A stretch of DNA of 64,000 bases, taken from the NCBI GenBank assembly GCA_036245805.1, contig BTRK01000006.1, forward strand, positions 3,699,613-3,763,612, written 5' to 3'. The position numbers and the translations under genes are program-made. Positions 46,201-57,450 of this stretch are shown here, piece by piece (position 1 is the stretch's first letter; the number at the start of each line of letters is the position of its first letter). This DNA comes from Pristionchus mayeri. Taxonomy: Eukaryota > Nematoda > Chromadorea > Rhabditida > Neodiplogasteridae. The notes under the pieces are model-generated. The model was not told the origin of the DNA. It ran no database searches and saw only the letters and a list, made by a program, of their open reading frames with translations.

Positions 46201-49200
46201 TCAGAATCCAAATTTGCGAAAAAATTAATCAACATCTGTTTGGGAAACATGCAATTATGTGCAGAAAAACAGTTGTTTGAAATTTCGATAGTTTAGAAGA
46301 ACATGTTCCAATCATTTCTGGTTTCTGAAACCGTTACCCTAGATGTAAAATGTTAAGAGGAATTAAGAAAAAAATATGCCGAAGACGAGCGAGGTACCCC
46401 AAATAGAGTTTTGCTCGAAAAACTGTGGGTGTTCTGAAACGTTAGTTCGATTCCGCTCGAGTGCAAACAGTTTTGCAGGCATTAATTGAACAAATTTAGC
46501 TACAGAAACAACTTTAAATAACTTATTATAGATATCGAAAAATAGTGGTAGCTAGATATCGGATGGAAAATGCATGCAAAAATGTTTGCACTCGTGCGGA
46601 ATCGAACTCACGTTTCAGAACTCCCTCAGTTTTTCGAGCAAAACTCTATTTGGGGTACCTCGCTCGTCTTCGGCATATTTTTTTTTGAATTCCTCATAAC
46701 ATTTTACATCTAGATTAACGGTTTCAGAAACCAGAAATGATTGGAACATGTTCCTCTTAACTATCGAAATTTCAAACAGCTGTTTTTCCTCACATAATTG
46801 CAGGTTTCCCGAACAGATGTTGATTAATTTCTTCGCAAATTTGGATTCTGACATGACTTTTGATGCTCTTTCGAATGGTATATAACACTAAGGGTCAATA
46901 TCAAAAATGACCGTTTTTGTAAAATATGCAAATGGTAGGTCAAAATTTCTGGAAAAGTTTTCTTTGACCCTAAGGACTCTACCACCAAAGTTTGAACTCC
47001 TAGCGATAAGTTTGAGTCATTGTGCCACCCTATGCTCCGATCTTAGGGAGACATCGTTTTAAAATAACCACATTTTTAAACCACCTGTTCCCCTACATAA
47101 TACTCCTGGAACAACGTCAAAACCATAGGTTTACTTTATTTTTCTCGTATTTGATCTTTGATCTCTTTCCCGTTTTCTTACCTTGATCGTCGCTTTCCTC
47201 TGAGCGCGCAGAGAGACGACGAGAGGCCTGCTGAAGATACAACAAAGATAATGAAAAGAAGTGTGAAAGGGGAAATAGCGATTTCTTCGCCTATTCGTTT
47301 TGAGTTTCATTGACACATCACATCTCTGGATACTTTTGGCCGATAAAAAACAACAACATACGAAGAGAGAAAAGAGGAAAATTAGAATTGCTTCAACTAG
47401 TTCTTTTGAGTTTCATCGTCACATTACATCTACGATTGCTTTAGTTCACATAGTTCAGTGGATCACCCTTGTTCAAAAACAACATTTAACGTAGTGCGCT
47501 TACTAACCACGTTATAATCATTCAGTTCAATTAATTAACTAATCAATTAATTAAACCTCACTTGGTGTCTCTGTTCATCCAAATAGAGGCAGATCGCCCT
47601 CAGCTCCTCGTTCTCCTCACGCAAGCGACGCGTACGCGCGTGAGACTCGCGCAACTTCGCGTCGTATCCGCGCACCTCCTGAGGGGAACAAGGGGGATTA
47701 CGGTAGTGGATTGATAAATGATATTCTAATTCGAAGACTCATTGTTTTGCACAAACTTGCAACAATAACAAAAAAATCATGACGAAACATAGCTCTTCCC
47801 GGGGACCAAAGCAATGCGTAATGCATTCAATCTCGCAAATCTACAGGGTGCGCCAAAATTACCCGGACAAATTTCATCATTCTGTGGTCCCGCGGACAAA
47901 TCGATCTCTGTTACTCATATATCATTATCATGATGAGTGGCCATTGATCTGTCGATGATCAAGGTTTCATGTCAGTTTGTCAAGTATTCTATTAATGGTG
48001 TGGTCTAGACGTTTCTAACCAGCAATATCAAGCTGTACAAGAACGATGTGACATCGCTCATCGACTCGGCGTTCACAAGTCGACTGCATCCGATATCTTA
48101 TCATATACCAAAAGCTTGATACTGACAAGGACCAACCGGGGAGAGGGAAACCGGTCTATGTTTCCACCCCCTGGAACTGAGATCGCTTCCACAAGAGTAT
48201 GTTTCGAAACCGCACGCAGATGGTCAAGAGTCTCGATATCTCGAACACACCCGTTTGTCCTCTTCTCAGATCCCAGCTGACTCTTTGCCCTTGTAACTAC
48301 AGTAAGCTGCACTGATTATATGAGCGTCAAGTCAAGCTTCGCAGAGAACGGATAGGTACCCTGTTGTTGCCATGCGCTAGGTCCGCGCACTTCAATATAT
48401 TATTCAGCGATGCACATATCTTTGCCGTTGATAGCAAGCTGAATATCCAAAAAGCATAATCACTGCCTCTGATCCTGAAGAATCCTAAAATAGTTGTGGA
48501 ATCACTGGTTCTCCAACCATCCCCTTTGCATCAGGGTTTGGGCTGCAATTTCGCTCAACATGCAAGTCCCCACTCGTTTTTGTCACTCCTGGAGTCAAGT
48601 TCAATAAGGAGTATTAAATGAAGCACATCCTCGGAGACGTACTTCTATCATGGGTCCATTCCCACTTCGATCTGGGCCACTAGACCTATCGGCAAGATTC
48701 TGCTAACATTCACATGAAAAAGTAGTGTCTGGACACCCATGCACCCGATTATTCACTCTGATTGATTGGCCCTCGAACTCCACCGATCTCAATCCCTCGA
48801 CTTCAGCGTTTGGGGATGTTGTAGGCCAAGGTGTCCTCTACCATGAAATCTACACGAATTTCCCTCAAGGCTGCCCTTCTCAAAGTATAAGACAAAATCA
48901 ATGAAAATTTCAAGCGGGAATTGACATTGGGATAATTGAAGAAACTCAAAGGCTGTATCACAGCGAAATGAGGTCCCATCAAAATTAGCTAGTATGATAA
49001 TATTGCCCATATGCTTGATGAACTTGTCCATGAACAAGATCGCTCAAGTCCCATTCCAAAGATGGGAATCATATGAAAACAGTTGTCCGGGTAATTTTGG
49101 CGCACCCTGTAATAAAATGAGTAATGGGGGAACTACTGAGAAAAGTATTAAATGATGACAGTAATTTCGGAGTACAGTAAGACTACGGTATTTACCTGTT

Positions 49201-52200
49201 TGACGAGATCGGAAGAGTAGCGCGCGAATTTGTGCCACTCGTGGGCGAGTTGACGAGCCTGGAATATTGGATTTTATTCGACCACGAACCTTCATACAAC
49301 TAACTAAAACGCTACGACAATGAGTAAGAGCTGTAGGAAAAACCCGTATTTCACTAGTCAAAGTTGATCACAAAAATGGAAAGAATCGTAACTCGAACAG
49401 CACAGTAATTTGAATAAAAAACCCGACACTTTAAGCTCAAATTCATAAACAATTCTCATGTTTGTATCTCACCTTGTTCCTCTCCCCTTCCAGTTGAGTG
49501 ATCGATCCTCGTAGTCGCTTCGTCTCTTCCTTCAGCATTCGAATCTCGGCCACGTGCATCTAAAATAATATTTATCACGTGTATCACGAGCCAGTGGAGG
49601 AGTGCGGGAACATTTTGAAAACAGTTGTGCCTGATTTTGTCCATAATAGAGTGGTACAATGCTCTAGGCGTAAGATTTCGAAAAATATGGGTCATTGGCT
49701 CCAGAGCCGGCATTTAGGAATTTTCCGGTTTTGCTTCCGGCTATGCTGAATCTCAGCTCCCAGATGAGCTGGAGAGATGGCGCTGAGTTCAAAATGTGCG
49801 GAAAATTATTTAGTGCAAAGCGATCCGACAAATATTGAAAACGGGATGTGCGAAAAACCAATTTTGGCCACAAAATAAAAATATTTTCCCTATCAAGGAG
49901 TAGAGTGATACAGATTTTTAATGCAGATTATGAAAGAAGAACTGTAAGTGTACAATATAAAAATGTAAAAACCAAATTCGATCTGCCTTTAACTTGGCAT
50001 TTTTTACACAACTTGGCCACCATGAAGAAAAAGTCAAAAAATGCATTTTTGTGAGTTCTGAATTTTCTCCTTTAAACGCCGAAATATGGTTGTTGGTGAA
50101 AAGCATGAGTTGAAAATCGTATTTTGGAGCATGGTTATACTCATATTTTTCAATTAAATTTTTTTATTTAAAATTTTGAAAATTTTCGAAATATCTTGAT
50201 ACGTCGTGCTCATCTTTGAAGAACTAGGCCCCAAAAGACGTTTTTCAACTCATGTTTTTAACCAACAGCCATATTTGAGCGTTTAAAGAACAAAAATCAG
50301 AGTTCACAAAAATGCATTTTTTCGACTTTTTCTTCATAGTGGCATGTTTGTGTAAAAAATGCCAAGTTGAAGGCAGATCGAATTTGGTTTTTATATTTTT
50401 ATATTGTACACTTACACTTCTTCTTTCATAATCTGCATTAAAAATCACTCTACTCCTTGATAGGGAAAATATTTTTATTTTATGGCCAAAATTGGTTTTT
50501 TGCACGGCCCGTTTTTGTTTTTCGTCAGAGCGCTTTGCACTAAACAGTAAAGTTTTTGGAAATGATTTTCCGCACATTTTGAGCCCGGCGCCATCTCTCC
50601 AGCTCATCTGGGAGCTGAGATTCGGCATAGCCGGCATAGAAGCAAAACCGGAAAATTCCTAAATGCCGGCTCTGGAACAAATGACCCATATTTTTCAAAA
50701 TCTTACGTCTGGAGTATTTTAACACTATAATAAGAGTCGAGTCTGGTACATTTTTTTTGAAAATGTTCCCGAGGGTGTGATTTTCCATCCACTGGCTCGT
50801 GATACACGTGTTATAACTATAAGACTATAATTTATAAAATTAATTTGTAAGCATAATAATAATAAAATTAGTTTTAAGAAACGGGATGCCCAACACCATC
50901 GACCAGTGAAGAACCCAAGGCATTCATAGAAGTATTGAAACACACATCTTCCGACTCCGCTAATTTTGTCGAGCACTTTTCAGGGAACAACAATTTTGTG
51001 AAGAATTTATGCGACATAAATTCTCTAAAATTAAAGCACCCTGAACAAAAGAGAAGGACCTTGTTTTTCGCGTTTCTTAGTTGTTATGTCCCTGGCAACC
51101 CATTATCGTAAAAAAATTCGAAGAACAACAGCCCCCTCTCACCTCCATCACCTCCCTCTCTACTCCATATCCCCAACCAGGCAGTAACCAGTTGCACACT
51201 GATGCCATATGGAGAGTAATAATCGAGAAGCTATGCCGGATACTGTAGCTCCGGACGCCGAGTGAAGTAGTAGACTAACTGGCGAAACCCAATACTAGCA
51301 GGCGACTAGCCCTTTTGACAACATCGCTGAGTGTTAGATATGCGAGAGATCATGAAAAACTAAGAGAGTGCTGCTCCCTTTAACACTGGTGATGAGTATC
51401 CCCTGGGGGCAGATTGTGCTACGCATGCAAATGAATTCGCTAGGCTAGTGTGCGAGAAAAGAGCACACTCTTGATACAATATTTTTTGCATTTTTTTAAA
51501 ATATAGGGTATAGGGATACGGAAGCTCCGTATTCGCACCGTGAAAACAATATATCGATCGGGATTACAGTATCTGCTCACCTCAACTCTCCTGTTCGAAT
51601 CGCCGGTGATCTCCTCCGCGCGCAGGCGAAGTCGGGCGTTTTCCTCTCGCAATCGATCGATTGTAGACTGGGCGCCTGAGAGTACGGTAGTTGTAAAGGG
51701 TACGGTAGCGGTAGTAGAATACTGTAGAACGACAAGATTATGAAAGCTTATTTTATGATGAGCAAGTGTAGCAATAGGTTAAATCAGTTTCAAACAAGAG
51801 TTGGTGAAGCTCCAAGTAATTTTTCTGTGTCAGCAATTCGCCAAAAGGATGAAGTCGACAAATTTCGCAATAAATGCATAAAAGGGGTGAAAATGTAAAA
51901 TCTATCCTTCTATACAAGTTCGGTTACTGTATTATTGACTTACTCGTGAGATGGGGTGAGGAGGAGGAAGAGGCTCGATTGGAGTCGACTGCCACCGTGG
52001 GGTAACGAATTCCCGGAACACGACCTGTAAAATTGGGAATATCACGATCATAATTTGAGTAATACTATGTTTATTAACACTTTATAGTTTTGTTAGGTTT
52101 CCCTCGCGATGCCTACCCGCATACCCATTGGCGCGTACCCTTTGCGGACAGGGAATTGGTACTCGTGACTAGATCACGCAGGTAAATAGGTCTGACGAAT

Positions 52201-52861
52201 GGTGGGCATTCAAGACTGAGTCCGCCAAAATTAACACTGGCCTAGCAGTGTTCTCCCGCGATCCCAGTACCGAAGACGGGGTGTACCTTTACCTTTACCT
52301 GACGATGCTCAATAGAATCAGGATAAAGTAGTTACTTAGCTTCTTCTTATAACCCTTCCGAAACACCAATTAGGGAGAGCCTCTTGATGCTATTGTTTCT
52401 GCACAGTGGCAAGCTTGCTCTGATTCTAATCACATGTGCCACGGGGGCTATCTTGCCCTATTCATTCCACACATTCTTTCTCCGGTCAGAGCGGGCGAGA
52501 GAGTGCGCGGTATGAAGAGACGAAGAGAAATGGGGAGAGTGGAGGGACAATTAGTTGCAAACAGATGAGCGCGCTTAGATTCACAACAGAGAGACACCAA
52601 ACAACGCACAGTGTGATCATAATGCCAAGGACTAGAATTTTATAAAAACTACACTAACAAGAGGATGTTCTGTGTTTCACGCAGAACATTAATGAGTGAC
52701 GTGACTAGAGGACATCATTTCGGGGCCTGACTCAATTCCGAAAAAAATGACTCACGATTCTCGCTGGTGAGCGAGGTGGTCGACGAGTGGGCGGAGTCGG
52801 GTCGGTGTCGGGCCAGGCTGACCACCGTGGGAGGGCGATGCGAGACCGAGGGAGGGTCCAT
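43259..52861 (-). CDS. picc-1: CCDC85/PICC-1-like coiled-coil protein
   Basis: CCDC85 proteins (PICC-1 in worms, DIPA in mammals) bind p120/delta-catenins at epithelial junctions. Minus-strand exons: A 52756-52861, B 51944-52024, C 51581-51675, D 49473-49559, E 49196-49258, F 47562-47678, G 47182-47230, H 46060-46118, I 45869-45944, J 45292-45380, K 45000-45090, L 44612-44730, M about 44197-44330, N 43869-43922, O 43664-43734, P 43259-43385. All junction phases fit except the unresolved 5' border of M. Key parts are coiled coils STIDRLREENARLRL and VAEIRMLKEETKRLR, then ARQLAHEWHKFARYS and LREENEELRAICLYLDEQ, in CCDC85 order, then an acidic/serine tail with YIHSLENRIKHLEL. The ATG at 52861 follows a TTTTGCAG site that suits SL trans-splicing. 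The true C-terminus is not found; P ends at a donor in ENPYAK. Confidence 0.82.
46175..46878. repeat. ~0.7-kb foldback element in intron H-G
   Basis: Arms of roughly 300 bp (46175-46470 and 46590-46878) start CATTCGAAAGAGCATCAAAA and mirror each other with several mismatches, around a ~115-bp loop. Weak similarity continues outward (TGTCTCC...GTGGCAC on the left, its complement near 47025-47055), so the true element may reach about 46130-47060. No protein is encoded. Confidence 0.75.
47844..49109. mobile_element. decayed mariner element, 1,266 bp
   Basis: Inverted ends CAGGGTGCGCCAAAATTACC and its complement are flanked by TA. The plus strand keeps pieces of a transposase: a helix-turn-helix IAHRLGVHKSTASDIL (about 48050-48100), a PGRGKPV linker, and the DDE-domain signature WPSNSTDLNP followed after a frameshift by DFSVWG (about 48765-48815). 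Stops and frameshifts are frequent, so it is dead. It lies in the intron between exons F and E of the picc-1-like gene. Confidence 0.82.
49576..50810. repeat. 1.2-kb foldback element in intron D-C
   Basis: Ends CACGTGTATCACGAGCCAGT and its complement, with TTAT on both sides as a possible target duplication. Arms of about 540-590 bp (49576-50120 and 50225-50810) are largely complementary with scattered differences, around a ~100-bp loop. The open frames inside occur on both arms as mirror images and I do not regard them as genes. Confidence 0.8.
52113..52302 (+). mobile_element. 190-bp retroposon-like insert with TTTACC tail
   Basis: Flanked by CGATGC on both sides (52107-52112 and 52303-52308). 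The matching intron of the palindrome copy (about 14622-14632) has this word once, so the insert is absent there. The 3' end is a short repeat TACCTTTACCTTTACC, typical of non-LTR retroposon tails. No clear A or B box was found. Confidence 0.7.
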
Positions 52862-53154
52862 TTGGCTGCAAAATTAGAAGTAATTAATAAAAAAATGGAA
52901 AAAAAGAGAATATTTGAGCCAAAAGAAACACGCGAGCGAGTGGAAGGTCAGAATGCCATTGGCCGACTGGCAATATCCGAGAACGGCTGGACGCGATAGG
53001 AGCGGAATACGGTGACATCGAATATCCGCACAAAATGCGAACCTCACTAGGCTGAGCTGTGTTTCACAGTAAATACTAGGGCGCGCACAGACTACCACTT
53101 TGATAGAACCCAGCCAGACCAGTAAATGAACAAGAAACCCAATCGAAAAGAAGA

Positions 53155-54015
53155 CGCGCTTTGCTGGGGATTCCGCGGAAGTAGACTAAAAAAGAGGGAA
53201 GATCGATAAGGAAGAAAAGAGGAGTAAACTAGGAAAGAAGATGCGATCAGCGAATAAAACGGAACAGAGAAATCACAAAAAAGCGCATCCTGCATGGGCT
53301 CCCGGCAATGCTGAGTTTCACCTGGTATTCTAGTGCGTGATTTAGCTATATTTTCGTTGCACGTTTGGCACATTCGATAAAACACGTACATTTAGCGAAT
53401 CCCATAGAACAGGAGCGATGTGCTGGGGGTTCCGCGCAAGTGGGGTGAAAAAAAGGAATGGAGGAGGAAGAAAAGAGGAGTAAACGAAGGGGACAAGAGA
53501 TGCGATCAGCGGATGGAGATATTCCAATTTTTAATCCCCTATTGCCGACTGATTTTTTTGAGTTTCACCAGCCATACTAACGTGTTCATCCCCCTTTGAT
53601 AAGCTTCCATGCCATAACATAATCAACAATTATGAATCCATCAGTAAGAATTTGCGCCATGTGCTGGGCGTTCCCAGCAAGTAGAGTAAAAAGAGGGAGG
53701 AAGGAGGAGGAAGAAAATGAGTAAATGAAGGGGACAAGAGGTGCGATCAGCGGATGGATAGTTTCTAATTTTTACTTCCTATTAGTCAACAACTTTGTTG
53801 AGTTTCACTAGTCACTCAAATACAAATAAAGCCCCATCGCTTCGATATTCGCTCCAATCACTGCATAATTAGCAACTAGAACGCTTCCAATATGGAATCT
53901 ACGAAATGTGCTGGGGGTTAGAGTAAAGTGGGGTGAAAAGGGGAGGAAGTCGGAGGAAGAAAAGAGGAGTAAACGAAGGGGACAAGAGATGCGATCAGCG
54001 GATGCAGAGGCGTTT
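53155..54015. repeat. four diverged tandem repeats of ~250 bp
   Basis: Units recognised by GTGCTGGGGGTT-like starts near 53161, 53421, 53661 and 53907, a purine-rich block with GAAAAGAGGAGTAAACGAAG, and GATGCGATCAGCGGATG. Most units also carry a GAGTTTCAC motif (53309, 53560, 53798). Confidence 0.8.
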
Positions 54016-56220
54016 CCCTAGCCGTTTCCTGCGCGGGAGTGAAACGAAATCAGATGAGGGCGAGCGAGAGCGAGAGAGCGTGTGAATTGGAGAGAGCGCC
54101 AGGACGGGCAGAGTAATCTAGAACGAGTCAACTTATAGCAGCACGTTTCACTGGCCCTCGGGCACCAAACTGTCTAGCAGGTTAGAGAAAGCGAGAAAGC
54201 ATGCAAACTGAAGAGAGTCAGACGATCAGTGGTAATAGGATTACTCGCTTGCTTTACTAAACTGGTAACAACGACACTACACGCGAAAGCAAAGCAGGTA
54301 AGCCCAGAGAGATTAGATAGTTGCGCAAGAAATGCCTATCTTCCTTTTGCTCACTTCCTTACTGATCAGAAAAGCGAGATAGCACGCAATTTGAGGAGAG
54401 TCAAGCCACCCCTAGGAGCAGACAAGCCGAGAGATGGGAGCAGATAAGGTAGCAATCGGCGGAATCTCTACGTTTAGCACGGTTTGGCGTTCCGCCAGCT
54501 GGCGAGAGAGCCTGAGAAATTGAGAGACTCACGTCAAGATAAGGGTCAGGAACCCGAGAAGTGTTCAGAACACGAGTTGTAAACAACGGAACTGTGAATC
54601 AAGCGGTAGAGGAACAGCTCTACGTACCCGGTGAATGGGTATAGGAAGAGGAAAGAGTCTGGGGAGGGGGCAAATGCGAGTGTTCCCCAATTCAAACGGT
54701 TCAATGAGAAGATAAGTGCGTAATTCGGTCAATGCTAGGCATAATGAGTCAAAAGAGCATGAATGGGATCCACTATCTTCTCCCTAGCCGATAAAACAGA
54801 GCGAGGGAGCGCGCGAAAGGGGGAGCGTGCCTTTGTCTTCCCACACACAAGGCGAGGCGCGACCCGAAAATACATCTGGCAGTGATTATTGCTCATGGGC
54901 GACGCAAGAAAGAATGCACGAGGACAAAGAAATGAGTTTCAAGAAGCAAAACGGCCTATAACTGTGATACACGCGAACTTCCGAGGAAAGATCGAGCCAA
55001 AGGGGGGACTGGCAGGAGAAATCGTGATTATTGAAAGAAAAAGAATGCGTGAGAACAAAGAAAGGAACTTCAAGAAGCGTAAGGAGCAATAAAGTAGTGG
55101 CAACACGCAAAGAGACTCGCGAACTTCAGTTAAGCGATCGATGCCAGCGGGTGGCGAGATGGGAAGGGGCTGTGATCTACCGCGCGAGGAGAGAGAGAGA
55201 GAGGAGCGACTCAAAGTACAGAAAGGTGATTAATGAAGAAGTTTGAGCGAAAATAAGCGGGGTAAACTGTTGAAAGAGACGGTGAAGACGAAAGAATGTG
55301 AAAGAGCAGGCTCCGCGCTTTCGCCAATAACTTTCACGAGTACCGTAACCTTAGAAAGCGCGCAGTTTTTGAACAAGTACCGTAGTTTGATGCTGATAAT
55401 TATTACTTTTTTAAATATTTTATTTTAAAATTTAAACAAGAACATTCGCACCTAATCGGGCGCGGTCTGAAAGAGGAACAACACTTGTCAAACCCTTGCG
55501 CTTCCGCGCGCATCAGTTATGTTTCACTACTGCTTCAAGGAACACGGAATCGAATTGAAGCAATTCAGCCTTATTGTTTCAGCTAAAAAAAATAATTCTA
55601 CCTTCACACTGAGACAGTAGATTATACCTGTCGAGTTAAGGGTCTGAGTTACCCCTAATGCCCCCTTCCCCAGTTACGTCATCGCGCCGGTGAAATCGTT
55701 AAGGCTATGGGCTAGCGGGAACACAGCGGGGATCACTGTGCGGTAACCCCTGCTAAGAGGGTCTCCCCTCCCTCCCCCTGCCTCTCAATAGGACACAACA
55801 TCACCTCTGTCTCCCTCTTCATTCCTCCCGATCTCGCATCTATGCGGGCGAGCGAGAGAGTGTGCGGATTGGAGAGAGTCCCACCCTCTCCTATTGTGAT
55901 CGAACACATCGACCGCGCAAGTGATTGACAGATTCAAATGAGGGACAGCCGAGAAGAGAGTGAGGTGAATGGTGTAAGAAGGTGAGCGCTGCGTAAGGGC
56001 AACGGACAACGTTGACCTTTCAGGGCGATAGAATGAGCTTCGCCAATACAGTGCTTTAGCAGAAATCTCTGAATTACTTGGTTTGTTCGAAAATGTGAAT
56101 GGGTATAGTAGAAACTGCTATATTGGCTCGAGAGTAAGCCCAATAATCGTTACTACTCTACCTGCATGCTATTCGAACTGCTTAGCAAATGATGGACAAG
56201 GCATGGGAATGCAGCCATTT
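54016..56220. other. no supported gene; purine-rich and CTCTC-palindrome scraps
   Basis: Half copies of the GCGAGAGAGCGTGTGAATTG type sequence lie near 54060, 54186, 54368, 54500, 54790 and 55845. Open frames here are arginine/lysine-rich shadows of purine-rich DNA. Confidence 0.5.
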
Positions 56221-56224
56221 TCGA

Positions 56225-56312
56225 TCGTCTGAATCTCTTCAGTTTGCACGCTCTTTCGTCCCTCTGATCGATGACAGAGCGTGCAAACTGAAGAGAGTCA
56301 GACCATTGCTCC
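56225..56312. repeat. CTCTC-type imperfect palindrome
   Basis: CTCTTCAGTTTGCACGCTCT on the left is mirrored by AGAGCGTGCAAACTGAAGAG on the right, around CTGATCGATGAC. Confidence 0.82.
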
Positions 56313-56783
56313 ATTTTCGAGAATTGAGTGCAATACAAACATCTTCAGTGCAAGGCAAGGCAGCAACTGGCAACTTAACATAACTTTCTCACTAATCGAG
56401 CTTGCAGTACTTGATAAATACATAGCAAATGCAGGTGTAGGGTGAGCAATGCGATTGCCATTCTGAGTAGCATGGGGCGAAAAATTCCTAATCACTCTGG
56501 AAAAGCCAGAAATGCCAATGACAGGCTTCAGAAGCACGCGTGTAAGTGAGGATATGAGAAAGATGTGAAGCTTTTATCACATTGTTGTCCATTGGGGAGC
56601 TGCGATGAGCAGATATGAGGGAAAATATCACGGGTTTCCATGGTTTCTTCAGTGAAGTAATGATCATCCCATCAGCCACTATGTATACTTTTGCGTCAGA
56701 TGCATGCATGTAAGTGAAAACACAAGATGAGAAGCGGAAGCAGTAGAAGATTACGCGTTTCCACGGCACCATCAGCAAAAGAT

Positions 56784-56873
56784 GGCACTAGGTCGGATGA
56801 GAACTATGACGTCATGCCGCCTTTGATAGATCAAAGGCGGCATGACGACATAGTTCTCATCCGGCGTAGTGCC
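56784..56873. repeat. 90-bp palindromic MITE, complete
   Basis: Ends GGCACTAGGTCGGATG and a near complement ending TAGTGCC, with core GCCGCCTTTGATAGATCAAA. Same family as 30164-31050 and 59486-59557. Confidence 0.82.
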
Positions 56874-56997
56874 CAAAAGATCATCTAAGAATAGCTGTCG
56901 GAAAGTGGTGGGCTGATGAGAATGCGGAAAGATACACTATGGTACGATCGATTTGAACATTCGTATCATCAGTAAATCGTACAAGGGCGAAATGGAG

Positions 56998-57092
56998 CAA
57001 TTGTCTGACTCTCCTCAAATTACACACCCTCTCGCCGGTTAGAGAAAGCGAGAGATCGTGCAATTTGGAGAGAGTCAGACGATTATTCGTGA
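56998..57092. repeat. CTCTC-type imperfect palindrome
   Basis: TTGTCTGACTCTCCTCAAAT is mirrored by ATTTGGAGAGAGTCAGACGA, with a CTCTCGCCGGTTAGAGAAAG centre. Confidence 0.82.
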
Positions 57093-57231
57093 AATGCTCG
57101 GACGGCGAAAAATCGTCACATCAATGAATTCTGAGTGAGTCAGAACAAGAATCATTCCTACGACAGCCATGTCATCATTCGGAATAGGAAAGCCAACCCA
57201 CTCAACCCTAGAATACGTGCCCTGAAGCAAT

Positions 57232-57318
57232 GATCTGACTCTCCTCAATTTGCATACTGTCGCGTCTGTCAGACAGTGCGAGAGAGCGCGAGATATCAAG
57301 AGAGTCAGACGATTGCTC
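57232..57318. repeat. CTCTC-type imperfect palindrome
   Basis: ATCTGACTCTCCTCAATTTG mirrored by a diverged arm ending AGAGAGTCAGACGATTG; the centre is CGTCTGTCAGACAG. Confidence 0.78.
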
Positions 57319-57394
57319 TCACCCTGTTTTTGCGCAACTAGGGATGGCTTCGCAAGAAATTATTATGTATCTTCATTCCGCGGCCTGTATGTAT

Positions 57395-57450
57395 GATGGC
57401 ATGATCTATTCAAGGCGGCATGACGGCATAGTTCGCATCCGACCATTCTG
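57395..57450. repeat. degenerate right half of the 90-bp MITE
   Basis: AAGGCGGCATGACGGCATAG followed by TTCGCATCCGACC resembles the right arm of 56784-56873; the left arm is lost. Confidence 0.55.

Noticed and set aside
46615..46854. Open frame in the right arm of the foldback element
   Set aside because: The mirrored arm has the same sequence with stops and frameshifts; no protein similarity seen.
50245..50637. 130-residue open frame in the 49.6-50.8 kb foldback
   Set aside because: Lies in a complementary arm, and the other arm carries the same frame in broken pieces; low-complexity A/T-rich sequence.
54886..55246. Arginine/lysine-rich open frames around 55 kb
   Set aside because: Open in several phases of purine-rich DNA, without splice-site pattern or recognised motif.
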